64,000 nt of DNA, from the NCBI RefSeq assembly GCF_947501415.1, contig NZ_CANMVL010000013.1, positions 1 to 64,000 on the forward strand. Direction: 5' to 3'. The notes below the pieces were generated by a model. The model did no database searches, was not told the origin of the DNA, and saw only the letters and a list, made by a program, of their open reading frames with translations. Shown in pieces: positions 53,648 to 62,703 of the stretch (its first letter is position 1; each line of letters starts with the position of its first letter). A program made the position numbers and the translations under genes. The stretch comes from an uncultured Halomonas sp. (GTDB lineage Bacteria > Pseudomonadota > Gammaproteobacteria > Pseudomonadales > Halomonadaceae).

Positions 53648-54919
53648 ATGCTCCAATATCGCCCCGCCCGCCTGACCACCGCGCTGACCTGCGTTTCTCT
53701 CGGCCTGGCGTCGGCCACACCGCTGGCGGCCAGCCCCAATCTCGATGACTGGCAGGCCGTGCGCGAGCAGGCTCGTGGCCAGACGGTCTACTGGAACGCC
53801 TGGGGCGGCGACACACGCACCAATGGCTATATCGCCTGGGTCGCCGAGCGGATGGCCGAGGACCACGGCGTCGAGGTCGTGCACGTCAAGCTGGATGACA
53901 CCAGCACCGCAGTCTCACGGGTCATCGCGGAGAAGGCGGCGAACAATCTGGGCGATGGCAGCATCGATCTGATCTGGCTCAACGGCGAGAATTTCGCCGC
54001 CATGCGCGAGCACGAGCTGCTGTATGGCCCCTTCACCGAGGCGCTGCCCAACTTCGCCCTGACGCGCCCTGCCGACAACCCCGAGGTGATCACCGACTTC
54101 ACCCTGCCCACCGAGGGCTTCGAGTCACCCTGGGGCAAGGCGCAGATCACCTTTTACTATGACAGCCATGAGCTTCGCGGGGATAGCGACGAGCTCCGCG
54201 GAGACAGCCAGGAGGTGGAGAATCCCCCTGGCAGCATCGAGGCGCTGCTCGACTGGAGCCGCGCCAACCCCGGGCGCTTCAGCTACCCACGCATTCCCGA
54301 CTTCACCGGCAGCACCTTTCTCAAGCAGGCGCTGATCGCCCTGGCCGACGATCGCCAGCCCCTCTATGCGCCGGTGGAGGAGAGCGACTTCGCCACGATT
54401 ACCGCCCCGCTATGGGACTACCTGGATGCCCTGCACCCGCATCTGTGGCGGGGCGGGCGACAGTTCCCCAACTCGGGGCCGGAACTGCGCAGCCTGATGG
54501 GGGCCGGCGAACTCTCCCTGGCGTTTACCTTCTACCCCTCGGAACCGGCCGCCGCGGTCGCCGACTTCGAACTGCCCGCCAGCACCCGCAGCTATGTGCT
54601 CAACGACGGCACCCTGGGGAACGTCCACTTCGTGGCGATTCCCTTCAACTCGCCAAACAAGGCGGGTGCCCTGGTGCTTGCCGACTTCCTGCTTTCTCCC
54701 GAGGCCCAGGCCCACAAGCAGGATCTCGCCGTCTGGGGCGATCGCACGGTGCTCGACGTGGCCCACCTGGACGACGCCACCCGCCGACGGTTCACCATCG
54801 ATGCGGACAGTCCCGCCATGCTCCCCCCCGAGGCCCTGTCGAGGACCCTGCCCGAGCCCCACCCCAGCTGGATGACGGCCCTGCAGGAGGCGTGGCAAGC
54901 GCGTTACGTCGCACAGTGA
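53648..54919 (+). CDS. ynjB: ABC transporter substrate-binding protein, YnjB type
   Basis: Periplasmic binding protein of 423 residues, with a signal peptide (about 1-29, ending PLAAS) and the YnjB blocks TVYWNAWGGDTRTNGYIAWVAERM, IDLIWLNGENFAAMRE, SPWGKAQITFYYDS and FSYPRIPDFTGSTFLKQAL. YnjBCD systems are related to thiamine-type importers (ThiBPQ) but their substrate is unproven. A 21-base in-frame duplication at 54170-54211 inserts ELRGDSD-ELRGDSQ between two conserved blocks (FYYD and NPPGSIEALLDW). Confidence 0.9.
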   Translation: MLQYRPARLTTALTCVSLGLASATPLAASPNLDDWQAVREQARGQTVYWNAWGGDTRTNGYIAWVAERMAEDHGVEVVHVKLDDTSTAVSRVIAEKAANNLGDGSIDLIWLNGENFAAMREHELLYGPFTEALPNFALTRPADNPEVITDFTLPTEGFESPWGKAQITFYYDSHELRGDSDELRGDSQEVENPPGSIEALLDWSRANPGRFSYPRIPDFTGSTFLKQALIALADDRQPLYAPVEESDFATITAPLWDYLDALHPHLWRGGRQFPNSGPELRSLMGAGELSLAFTFYPSEPAAAVADFELPASTRSYVLNDGTLGNVHFVAIPFNSPNKAGALVLADFLLSPEAQAHKQDLAVWGDRTVLDVAHLDDATRRRFTIDADSPAMLPPEALSRTLPEPHPSWMTALQEAWQARYVAQ

Positions 54920-54956
54920 GGCAACCCACACAGGAATTCGGGAGGCAGCGGACGCC

Positions 54957-56636
54957 ATGCTGCTGCGCCTGATGCCAACGGTGGTGCTCGCCTTGCTGGC
55001 CGGGCCCATCCTGGCCGGGGTGGCGATGGTGCTGCTACCGGCTTTCGGCCATCTGCCCGCACTGGGCGGCGAGACGTTCAGCCTGGCCCCCTGGCGCGAG
55101 TTGCTGGACCAGCCGGGGCTGGCACGCTCGGTGAGCATCAGCCTGGCCAGCGGCCTGATCACCACCGCCCTATCACTGGCCGCGGTGCTGCTGTTCCTGG
55201 CCGCGGCCGCCGACACCCGGCTCGACCGCTGGCTGCACCGCGCGGTGTCACCGCTGCTGGCGCTGCCCCATGCCGCGGCGGCCTTCGGCCTGGCGTTCCT
55301 GGTCGCTCCCTCGGGGCTGCTGGCGCGGCTGTTCTCGCCGGGGCTGACCGGCTGGGAGCGGCCGCCGGACCTGCTGATCGTTCAGGATCCCTGGGGCCTC
55401 GGCCTGATGGCCGGCCTGGTCATCAAGGAGATCCCCTTCCTGATGCTGATGAGCCTGGCGGCTCTCCCCCAGCTCGACGCCCCAAGACGAGTGGCCCTGG
55501 CCCGCTCACTGGGCTATCGGCCCACCATCGCCTGGCTAAAGGGAGTCGCCCCGGCGCTCTACCCGCTAATTCGCCTGCCGGTCTACGCGGTGATCGCCTT
55601 CGCCAGCTCCGTGGTGGATGTCGCGATGATCCTGGGGCCGACCCTGCCACCGACACTGGCCGTCTCGATTCTCGAGTGGTTCCACGACCCCGACCTGGAG
55701 AAACGCTTCCTGGCCTCGGCCGGCGCCATGCTTCAACTGGGGGTCACGCTTACGGCTCTGCTTGTCTGGTGGGGACTGGAGTGCCTGGCAAGGCGACTGG
55801 GCCGAGGCTGGGTGGTGAACGGCCGGCGACGCGGCGGCGAGCACTGGCTAAGCCTCACCGGCCGCGGTTTTCTGGTCATCACCACGCTCACCGCCGGGCT
55901 GGGGCTAGGTGGCCTGGCGCTCTACTCCGTCGCCGGCTTCTGGCGCTTTCCCGAGACCCTGCCGACCACATTGACCCTGGGGCACTGGCAGACCGCGCTT
56001 CCCTTGCTGGGCGGCCCCGTGACCAATACCCTGATCATCGCGGCAAGCGCCACCCTGCTCGCCATGCTGCTGACCCTGGCGACACTGGAGAGTGAACAAC
56101 GTAGCGGCCGGCGCATCGCCGGCCTGAGCCTGCTCTATCTGCCGCTGATCGTGCCCCAGATCGCCTTCCTGTTTGGCCTGGTGGTGCTGATGGAGACCCT
56201 GGGAATCCGCGCCCGGCTGGCCCTGGTGATCCTTGCGCACCTGCTGTTCGTGTTGCCATATACCTTCCTGTCGATGGCCGAGAGCTATCGCTGCTTCGAT
56301 CCGCGCTGGACGCGGCTCGCCCTGACCCTGGGCCACTCCCCCAACGCCATCTTCTGGCGGGTGAGACTGCCCATGCTGCTGGCGTCACTGCTGACCGCCG
56401 CCGCGGTGGGCATGGCGGTCAGCATCGGGCAGTATCTGCCCACCCTGCTGCTGGGTGCCGGACGCATTGCCACCGTCACCACCGAGGCGGTATCCCTGGC
56501 CAGCGGCGGCAACCGTCGCGTGATCGGCGTCTGGGCACTGGTTCAGGCCGCACTGCCGCTGCTGGGTTTCATCATCGCCATGGGCCTGCCCCGGCTGCTG
56601 TGGTCAAACCGTCGTGGCATGCAAGGAGCACCTTGA
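54957..56636 (+). CDS. ynjC: ABC transporter permease, YnjC type (fused two-domain)
   Basis: A 559-residue permease of the ThiP/FbpB-like layout: two homologous six-helix halves, each with an EAA-like loop (first ALARSLGYRPTIAWLKGVAPALYPLI, second RLALTLGHSPNAIFWRVRLPMLLASLLTAA). GGAGG precedes the start. It works with the single ATPase encoded next, so the transporter would be one fused permease plus a dimer of the ATPase. Confidence 0.92.
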   Translation: MLLRLMPTVVLALLAGPILAGVAMVLLPAFGHLPALGGETFSLAPWRELLDQPGLARSVSISLASGLITTALSLAAVLLFLAAAADTRLDRWLHRAVSPLLALPHAAAAFGLAFLVAPSGLLARLFSPGLTGWERPPDLLIVQDPWGLGLMAGLVIKEIPFLMLMSLAALPQLDAPRRVALARSLGYRPTIAWLKGVAPALYPLIRLPVYAVIAFASSVVDVAMILGPTLPPTLAVSILEWFHDPDLEKRFLASAGAMLQLGVTLTALLVWWGLECLARRLGRGWVVNGRRRGGEHWLSLTGRGFLVITTLTAGLGLGGLALYSVAGFWRFPETLPTTLTLGHWQTALPLLGGPVTNTLIIAASATLLAMLLTLATLESEQRSGRRIAGLSLLYLPLIVPQIAFLFGLVVLMETLGIRARLALVILAHLLFVLPYTFLSMAESYRCFDPRWTRLALTLGHSPNAIFWRVRLPMLLASLLTAAAVGMAVSIGQYLPTLLLGAGRIATVTTEAVSLASGGNRRVIGVWALVQAALPLLGFIIAMGLPRLLWSNRRGMQGAP

Positions 56637-56638
56637 AG

Positions 56639-57268
56639 ATGACATCCCACACCCTGATCCTCGACGAAGTGCGGCTCGCCCTGGGGGGGCGGACGCTGAT
56701 GGAGATCGATGCCGTCATCGGCCCCGGCGAGGTGCTGACCGTGATGGGCCCCTCGGGCGCCGGCAAGTCGACGCTGCTGGCCATGATCGCCGGATTCCTC
56801 GATCCCGCCTTCGAGGCTCGGGGGCGGGTATGGCTGGGGGCGCGCGAGATCACCGCCCTGCCCGCCGAGACCCGCGGCATCGGCCTGCTGTTCCAGGACC
56901 CCCTGCTGTTTCCTCATCTCACGGTGGCTGGCAACCTGCGCTTCGGCATGCCCCGTGGAGTAAAACACAGGACCGCTCGCATCGAGCAGGCTCTGGAGGA
57001 GGTGGGCCTCGCGGGCTTCGGCCCCCGTGACCCGGCCACCCTCTCCGGTGGCCAGCAGGCGCGCATCGCGCTGCTGCGCCTGCTGCTCTCCGAGCCGGCC
57101 GCGGCGCTGCTCGACGAGCCCTTCTCGAGGCTCGACCGCCAGCTGCGTCACGAGGTGCGCCAGCTGGTCTTCGACCGGCTGCGACGCGCCGGCCTACCCA
57201 GCCTGTTGGTGACCCACGACCACGAGGATGCCGAGAACGCCGGCGGGCCGGTGATCACTCTCGGCTGA
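56639..57268 (+). CDS. ynjD: ABC transporter ATPase, YnjD type
   Basis: A 209-residue ATPase: Walker A GPSGAGKST, Q-loop LFQDPLLFPHLTV, signature LSGGQQAR, Walker B AALLDEPFSRLDRQLR and switch THDHEDAE. Short, without the C-terminal regulatory domain, as in ThiQ/YnjD. AAGGAG within the end of ynjC serves as its ribosome-binding site. Its stop overlaps the convergent sterol-desaturase-family gene by 14 bases. Confidence 0.93.
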   Translation: MTSHTLILDEVRLALGGRTLMEIDAVIGPGEVLTVMGPSGAGKSTLLAMIAGFLDPAFEARGRVWLGAREITALPAETRGIGLLFQDPLLFPHLTVAGNLRFGMPRGVKHRTARIEQALEEVGLAGFGPRDPATLSGGQQARIALLRLLLSEPAAALLDEPFSRLDRQLRHEVRQLVFDRLRRAGLPSLLVTHDHEDAENAGGPVITLG

Positions 57269-58094
57269 CTGGCTTGCCCTCCGGCTGTGGCTTCGGCCGG
57301 CGGAAGGGTTGGGTAAGCATATGGCCCAGGCGCAGTTCGCGGGGGTCCCGGAAGACTTCGAGGCCGATCGTCATGCCTAGGTGCCCCTCCTCAGGCTGAG
57401 CGCGATAGGTACCGAACAGGCGGTCCCACCAGGAGAGGTTGAAGCTGAAGTTGCTGTCGGTCTCATGTTGACGCCAGGAGTGGTGAACCCGATGCATGTC
57501 AGGCGTCACCACCAGCCAGCGCAGCCAACGGTCGAGCCGCAGCGATAGGCGCACATTGGCATGGTTGAACAGCGAGCTGGCGTTGAGGATCACCTCGAAG
57601 AGCAGCACCGCCACCGCCGGCGCCCCCAGCGCCAGCACCACCACGACCTTGAGCAGCATCGAGATCAGGATCTCCAGAGGGTGAAAGCGTAGACCCGTGG
57701 TGACATCGATCTCCGGATCGGCGTGGTGCATCCGGTGCAATCGCCATAGCCAGGGTACGGCGTGGAAGAGGCGATGCTGGAAATAGATGACGACATCCAG
57801 GGCCAGCACACAGAGCGGCACCGACAGCCACCAGGGCACCCCCAGCCAGGGCATCACCCCCCAGCCATGGGGCGCGATGGCCAGCGCCACGCCCACCGCC
57901 GCCAACGGAAAGACCAGACGCAGCGCCAGGGTGTCGACCACCACGATCAGCAGGTTGGCGGGCCAGCGACGCCGCCGGGACACTCGCTGCTGGCGACGCG
58001 AGGCCACCAGCTCCCAGCTGGCCATCGCCAGCAGCACGCCGGCGAAGGCCACCAACCGCAGCCAGGGCTCATGTTGCAGCAGGCCCTCAGGCAT
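57255..58094 (-). CDS. Sterol desaturase/fatty acid hydroxylase superfamily protein
   Basis: A 279-residue di-iron membrane oxidase with about four helices and the eight-histidine pattern: HRLFH, HRMHH and, after FNHANV, HRVHHS. It ends with the superfamily feature NFSFNLSWWDRLFGTY. The lipid substrate is unknown. The ATG at 58094 has AAGGAG 7 bases upstream and overlaps the stop of the preceding VTT-oxidoreductase gene by 8 bases, so the two are translationally coupled and probably share a pathway. Confidence 0.88.
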   Translation of the reverse strand: MPEGLLQHEPWLRLVAFAGVLLAMASWELVASRRQQRVSRRRRWPANLLIVVVDTLALRLVFPLAAVGVALAIAPHGWGVMPWLGVPWWLSVPLCVLALDVVIYFQHRLFHAVPWLWRLHRMHHADPEIDVTTGLRFHPLEILISMLLKVVVVLALGAPAVAVLLFEVILNASSLFNHANVRLSLRLDRWLRWLVVTPDMHRVHHSWRQHETDSNFSFNLSWWDRLFGTYRAQPEEGHLGMTIGLEVFRDPRELRLGHMLTQPFRRPKPQPEGKPVSRE

Positions 58095-60282
58095 CAAGCG
58101 ACTCCTTGCATCGACCATTGACCGGTTCGCGTTCTCCGCGCCGCCAGGCAAAGTAGCGCGCCAGCCACCCCAGCAGGCGCTCCGGTTTATGGGCATGCTT
58201 CCACACCCCGGCGGTGGCCTTCACCGCTTCACTGCGGGTGGGGTACGGGTGGATGGTGGAGAGCAGACGGTTGAGGCCGATCCCGCGGGTCATCGCCAGG
58301 GTGAAGGTCGCCAGCATCTCTCCGGCCTCGGCACCGACGATGGTAGCCCCCAGGATGCGGTCGCTACCGGGGCGAGTCAGCACCTTGACGAACCCCCGGG
58401 CCTCATCTTCGGCCAGGGCGCGATCCAGCTCACCCAGCGAATAGCGGGTTACCTCGACATCGAGGCTCCTGGCGCTAGCCTCGCGCTCATTGAGCCCGAC
58501 CCGCGCGATCTCCGGTGAGGTAAAGGTGACCGCCGGCAACGCCTGGTAGCTGACCCGAAAGCGCCTGACCTCTCCGAACAGGGCATTGACGCTGGCGTGC
58601 CAGGCCTGATGGGCACCGGCATGCGTCAGCTGGTAGGGCCCCACCACATCGCCACAGGCCCAGACATTCGGCAGCACGCTACGCAGCGTCTCGTCCACCT
58701 CCAGGGTGCCGTTCTGCCGGGTATCGACTCCCAGCGCCTCGAGGCCCATGCCGCTCACATTGGCTTCGCGGCCCACGGCCACCAGCAGATGGGTTAGAGG
58801 CTGACGTGAGATGTTGCCATCAGTATCGGCCACCTCGAGGGCATGACTCTCGCCGTCGGCGACGAGGCGCAGCGCCCGGTGCCCCAGCAGCAGCTGCACC
58901 CCCTCCTCCTCCATGGCGGCCTCAAGTTCCCTGGCCACCTCGGCATCCTCGCGGGGCAGGAGCTGATCGGCAGACTCCACCAGAGTCACCCGGCTGCCCA
59001 GCATGGCAAGACTCTGCCCCAGCTCACAGCCAATCGGCCCCCCCCCCAGCACCACCAGGCGCTCGGGCAGCGTATCGAGCTGCCACAGATTATCGGATGT
59101 CAGCACCTTCACCGTCTCGATGCCGGGCAGCTCGGGCACCCGCGGTCGCGCACCACTGGCGATGATCACATGTCGTGTGGTCAGGGTACGCTCCCCCTCG
59201 GGCGTCTCCACCCTGACTTCCCAGGGGCTCGTCAGCCGCGCATCGCCCTCGAGCACATCCACACCCAGGCCACGATAACGCTCGGGACTGTCGTGGGGCT
59301 CGATGCTCTCGATGGCGCCCCGAACATGGGTCATCACCGCCGCAAAATCCACGCTGGGTTCCGCTACCCGGACGCCATAGCGCGCCGCTCGCCTTATCTC
59401 CCGGACCGAGCGTGCCGCGCGAATCAGCGCCTTGGAGGGCACGCAGCCGGTATTGAGGCAATCGCCCCCCATCCGCTCCCGCTCCACCAGGGTCACTCGA
59501 GCGCGCACGGCGGCGCCGATGTAACTGGCCACCAGCCCCGCCGCGCCCGCGCCGATCACCACGATGTCACGGTCGAACCTGCACGGACGCCCGTAGCGAT
59601 GGACCAGGGCACGGCGCCGAACCAGCGCCACCATGCCCCTGGCAAGCCAGGGAAAGAGTCCGATCAGCACGAAGGAGAGCAGCAACGAGGGTGACAGGAT
59701 ATCGCCCAGTGACTCCAGGTCGGCCAGCTCACTGCCGGCATTCACGAACACCACGGTGCCCGGCAGCATGCCCAGCTGACTGACCCAGTAGAAGGTGGTC
59801 AGCCGCATGCGCGTCAGGCCCACCACCAGGTTGATCACGAAGAAGGGAAACAGCGGAATCAAGCGCAGGGTAAAGAGGTAGAGGGCACCCTCGCGTCGAA
59901 TACCGGCATTGATGCGCTCCAGCTGGTGGGCATAGCGCCGCTCCAGTGGTGCGCGCAGCAGGGTGCGCGCGATCAGGGCCGCCAGGGTCGCCCCGATGGT
60001 ACTGGCAAAGGAGACCAGCAGCAGCCCCCAGCCCAGGCCGAACAGGGTACCGCTGAGCACCGTCATCAGGGCCGCCCCCGGCAGGGAGAGCGCCGCCATC
60101 GCGACATAGAGAAGGAAGAAGCCACCGATCACCGTTACCGGCTCTCGCGACAGCCAGGCATGAAAGCGCGCCTGCTCGGCCTGCAGTACCTCCAGGGTCA
60201 GGTAATCATTGGCGCCGGAGAGAAAGAACGCCACCACCAGGACGACGATCAGCGCGAGCAACAGCAGTCGACGTGAACGCAT
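58087..60282 (-). CDS. Fusion of VTT (TVP38/TMEM64) membrane domain and FAD-dependent disulfide oxidoreductase
   Basis: A 731-residue two-part protein. Residues 1-225 form a VTT/DedA-like membrane domain (LSLPGAALMTVLSGTLFG, TLRLIPLFPFFVINLVVGLTRM, GMLPGTVVFVNAG). Residues 235-731 form a complete class I pyridine-nucleotide disulfide oxidoreductase: FAD loop VVIGAGAAGLVASYIGA, redox pair C275-LNTG-C280 in GGDCLNTGCVPSKAL, NAD(P) loop VVLGGGPIGCELGQSLA, WACGDVVG, and the C-terminal catalytic HPYPTRSEA. It resembles mercuric reductase or dihydrolipoamide dehydrogenase, but lacks a metal-binding N-terminal domain. GAGGAGG before 60282 fixes the start. Known as an occasional fusion in proteobacteria; role unproven. 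Confidence 0.9.
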   Translation of the reverse strand: MRSRRLLLLALIVVLVVAFFLSGANDYLTLEVLQAEQARFHAWLSREPVTVIGGFFLLYVAMAALSLPGAALMTVLSGTLFGLGWGLLLVSFASTIGATLAALIARTLLRAPLERRYAHQLERINAGIRREGALYLFTLRLIPLFPFFVINLVVGLTRMRLTTFYWVSQLGMLPGTVVFVNAGSELADLESLGDILSPSLLLSFVLIGLFPWLARGMVALVRRRALVHRYGRPCRFDRDIVVIGAGAAGLVASYIGAAVRARVTLVERERMGGDCLNTGCVPSKALIRAARSVREIRRAARYGVRVAEPSVDFAAVMTHVRGAIESIEPHDSPERYRGLGVDVLEGDARLTSPWEVRVETPEGERTLTTRHVIIASGARPRVPELPGIETVKVLTSDNLWQLDTLPERLVVLGGGPIGCELGQSLAMLGSRVTLVESADQLLPREDAEVARELEAAMEEEGVQLLLGHRALRLVADGESHALEVADTDGNISRQPLTHLLVAVGREANVSGMGLEALGVDTRQNGTLEVDETLRSVLPNVWACGDVVGPYQLTHAGAHQAWHASVNALFGEVRRFRVSYQALPAVTFTSPEIARVGLNEREASARSLDVEVTRYSLGELDRALAEDEARGFVKVLTRPGSDRILGATIVGAEAGEMLATFTLAMTRGIGLNRLLSTIHPYPTRSEAVKATAGVWKHAHKPERLLGWLARYFAWRRGEREPVNGRCKESLDA

Positions 60283-60385
60283 CGGGCCTCCTCGGGCCTG
60301 AAAGGACAAGAGAATAAAGGAAAGGCGAGAAACAAAAACCTGAAATTGAGTCGTCGGTGGTACGGTATCCTTACGCTTCACTCCC

Positions 60386-61093
60386 ATGAAGGCCATGGAG
60401 ACGATGCCCAGTCCACCCCTGAGCCTGATCATTCCCGTGCTGAATGAGGCCGCAACGATCACGACCACCCTGCGCGGGCTTGCCCCCCTGCGCCAAGGTG
60501 GCACGGAGGTGATCGTGGTCGATGGCGGCAGCCGGGATGGTACCCCTGAACTGGCCCGGCCTCACTGCCAGGAGGTGATCGACGCCCCCGGCGGGCGAGC
60601 ACGACAGATGAACCGCGGGGCAGAGGCGGCCTGTGGCAAGATCCTGCTCTTTCTGCATGCGGACACTCATCTGCCCGACAGTGCCGATCACCATATCCGT
60701 CAGGCACTCTCCCGGGAGCGCTGCTGGGGGAGGTTCGACATCCGCCTGGAGGGTAATAGCCGACTGCTGCCGATGGTGGCACGCGCCATGAACCTGCGCT
60801 CGCGACTGACCGGTATCGCTACCGGCGACCAGGCGCTGTTCATGACGCGCGCCGCCTTCGAGGCCGTAGGGGGCTTTCCCGACCAGCCACTGATGGAGGA
60901 TATCGCCATCAGTCGTCGCCTCGGGCGACTCTCTCCCCCGGCCTGCCTGCACTCGAGAGTGACCAGTTCCGGTCGCCGCTGGGACAGTCAGGGCCCCTGG
61001 CGCACCATCTGGTTGATGTGGCGACTGCGCTGGCGATACTGGCGAGGAGCCCCACCCGAGACACTGGCCAGGGAGTATCGACATGTGCGTTGA
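60386..61093 (+). CDS. Small family-2 glycosyltransferase (TIGR04283, arsenosugar-type)
   Basis: A 235-residue GT-A glycosyltransferase with the opening LSLIIPVLNEAATITTTL, EVIVVDGGSRDGTPELA and the DXD-containing LLFLHADTHLP, then GDQALFMTRAAFEAVGGFPDQPLMED. The combination matches TIGR04283, named for arsenosugar biosynthesis but widespread without arsenic genes. No arsM or arsS is visible here. Start uncertain: ATGs at 60386, 60395 and 60404 are in frame and the last gives the family-like N-terminus. Divergent from the VTT-oxidoreductase gene. Confidence 0.85.
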   Translation: MKAMETMPSPPLSLIIPVLNEAATITTTLRGLAPLRQGGTEVIVVDGGSRDGTPELARPHCQEVIDAPGGRARQMNRGAEAACGKILLFLHADTHLPDSADHHIRQALSRERCWGRFDIRLEGNSRLLPMVARAMNLRSRLTGIATGDQALFMTRAAFEAVGGFPDQPLMEDIAISRRLGRLSPPACLHSRVTSSGRRWDSQGPWRTIWLMWRLRWRYWRGAPPETLAREYRHVR

Positions 61094-61739
61094 AGGGATA
61101 GCCGGCAGGGTCAGGCTCACCATCATGGCCAAGGCCCCGATTCCCGGAAGCGTCAAGACACGCCTGATGCCGGGCTGCGGTGCCGAAGAGGCCGCCCGGA
61201 TCCATGCGGACCTGCTGCGCCACACCCTGGCCGTGGCCTGTGCGGCCCTGCCGGCGAAGCGGATCACGCTGTGGACGGCCCTCGAGCATGAGCACCCGCT
61301 GTTTCTCGAGCTGGCGACGAAACATGGCATCGCCCGGCATGCACAGAACGAAGGCGACCTGGGGGAGCGCATGCGATTCGCGCTGACGCCGGGGCCGGCG
61401 ATGGTCATCGGCAGCGACTGCCCGACACTGACGCCCGAACTGCTGCACACCTGTATCCAGGCACTGGCGACTCACGACGCCGTCTGCCTGCCGGCAGAAG
61501 ATGGGGGCTATGCACTGCTCGGCCTTCACGAGGTCCATCCCAGCCTTTTCACCGATATCGACTGGGGTAGCGAGCGCGTCATGACCCAGACCCGCCAGCG
61601 GCTGGATGCCCTGGGCTGGCGCCTGGCCTGCCCGGCCACCGTCTGGGACGTCGACCGCCCCGATGACCTGAGGCGCTGGCGACAGGCTTCCCGCAGCCCT
61701 TACACCACCTCACTTTCTCCATCGGATGACGCCCAGTGA
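61083..61739 (+). CDS. Nucleotidyl/glycosyltransferase family (TIGR04282, DUF2064)
   Basis: A 218-residue protein with LTIMAKAPIPGSVKTRLMPGCG, MVIGSDCPTLTPELL and AEDGGYALLGL, the signature of the TIGR04282/DUF2064 transferases that pair with TIGR04283. It overlaps the preceding gene by 11 bases, so the pair is coupled. The 3' end also overlaps a convergent gene by 40 bases. Sugar donor and acceptor are unknown. Confidence 0.87.
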   Translation: MCVEGIAGRVRLTIMAKAPIPGSVKTRLMPGCGAEEAARIHADLLRHTLAVACAALPAKRITLWTALEHEHPLFLELATKHGIARHAQNEGDLGERMRFALTPGPAMVIGSDCPTLTPELLHTCIQALATHDAVCLPAEDGGYALLGLHEVHPSLFTDIDWGSERVMTQTRQRLDALGWRLACPATVWDVDRPDDLRRWRQASRSPYTTSLSPSDDAQ

Positions 61740-62473
61740 AGCCGATGAGGGTCGAACCCTGCGCCGAGACCCGGCTTGATGATCTGGAAATAGGGCGACA
61801 GGTCGAAATCGCGAGGCGTAAACAGGCTGAAGTGTCGGCGGCGGAAGACGCGGCGACGACATTCGGCGCAGCGCTTCTCGTCCCTCAGCCACTCCTCGAT
61901 GGGAAGAATGGGGTAGTTGATAAACTGGAACGCTTCGGCAAGCAGCGTCGAACAGATTGCACGGGTCGGGTCACCACTACCCAGTGCCAGCATCCCACGC
62001 CGCCAGGGGACGGGCACCGGTGGGAGCGGCATCAGGTAGCGTGCCAGGTCGAAGATATTACGCAGATCATAGCGATGACCGACACGCTGCGTTGCATGTT
62101 CGATCAGTTGCTGGATGTCGTTATCGGCGAGGCCAACGGGGCGGCAGATTCGCAAGGGATAGCCACTGAACTCATCGTAACCGACCAGACGGACCCCCTC
62201 GGCTAGATCCGCCTCGACGAAGGCGGTTCCGGGGTAGCCCCCGGCGCGTAGCGCCGCCTCAGGGCCGACAAACAAGGCCGCATGGGACCAGGAGGACTGG
62301 GTCAGGTACTTGATGACGGTGCTCAAGCGTGAAGACCCCTCGATCAGCAGGACATCGCCGGGAAGCAGGCAGCTCCATACCTCGCCAACCGTCGCCGACT
62401 GGGGCCGATGCCACGGCCTGGGCCTCGACAGCCAGCAACTAATGCGATAGCCACACCTCTCCAGGGCTTTCAT
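61700..62473 (-). CDS. YiiX/lipo-like papain-fold (permuted NlpC/P60) protein
   Basis: A 257-residue protein with the permuted order of the YiiX/YebB group: the histidine comes first (GDVLLIEGSSRLSTVIKYLTQSSWSHAALFVG) and the cysteine later (AICSTLLAEAFQ). Such proteins are hydrolases or acyl/amide-bond enzymes often found near lipid genes. The C-terminus carries CAECRRRVFRRRHF, a possible extra metal site. The ATG at 62473 (GGAGGGGG upstream) is preferred over a GTG four codons earlier. It is convergent with, and overlaps, the TIGR04282 gene. Confidence 0.82.
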   Translation of the reverse strand: MKALERCGYRISCWLSRPRPWHRPQSATVGEVWSCLLPGDVLLIEGSSRLSTVIKYLTQSSWSHAALFVGPEAALRAGGYPGTAFVEADLAEGVRLVGYDEFSGYPLRICRPVGLADNDIQQLIEHATQRVGHRYDLRNIFDLARYLMPLPPVPVPWRRGMLALGSGDPTRAICSTLLAEAFQFINYPILPIEEWLRDEKRCAECRRRVFRRRHFSLFTPRDFDLSPYFQIIKPGLGAGFDPHRLHWASSDGESEVV

Positions 62474-62526
62474 CTCCCCCTCCACACCGGCCTCTATGGA
62501 TCAGTATCGTCCAGTACGCTAGTTTT

Positions 62527-62542
62527 TTGTCGCTCGAGACAA
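62527..62542. promoter_or_regulatory. Inverted repeat in the YiiX-sigma factor divergent region
   Basis: TTGTC-GCTCGA-GACAA is a palindrome with 5-base arms around a 6-base spacer, in a short AT-rich stretch between the YiiX-like gene and the sigma factor gene. It could be an operator for either. No binding protein can be named. Confidence 0.35.
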
Positions 62543-62703
62543 CGTAGGCTTACACTCATCGTGAAGGAGGCTTGCAAGCAGAGCGTGGTGCCGCCGATGA
62601 GAGTCTGGTGACGAAATCCTGTAATGGTTCCCACGGTTCGGCGACGAAAGGGGCGCACCAGGACTTCCTGCGCTGCTCTCCCCAGATACTGGAGACAACC
62701 CTT

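Noticed and set aside
58087..60282. Considered as two genes or as mercuric reductase (merA)
   Set aside because: The frame is continuous across both domains with a single good ribosome-binding site; there is no mercury-binding N-terminal domain and no mer gene nearby.
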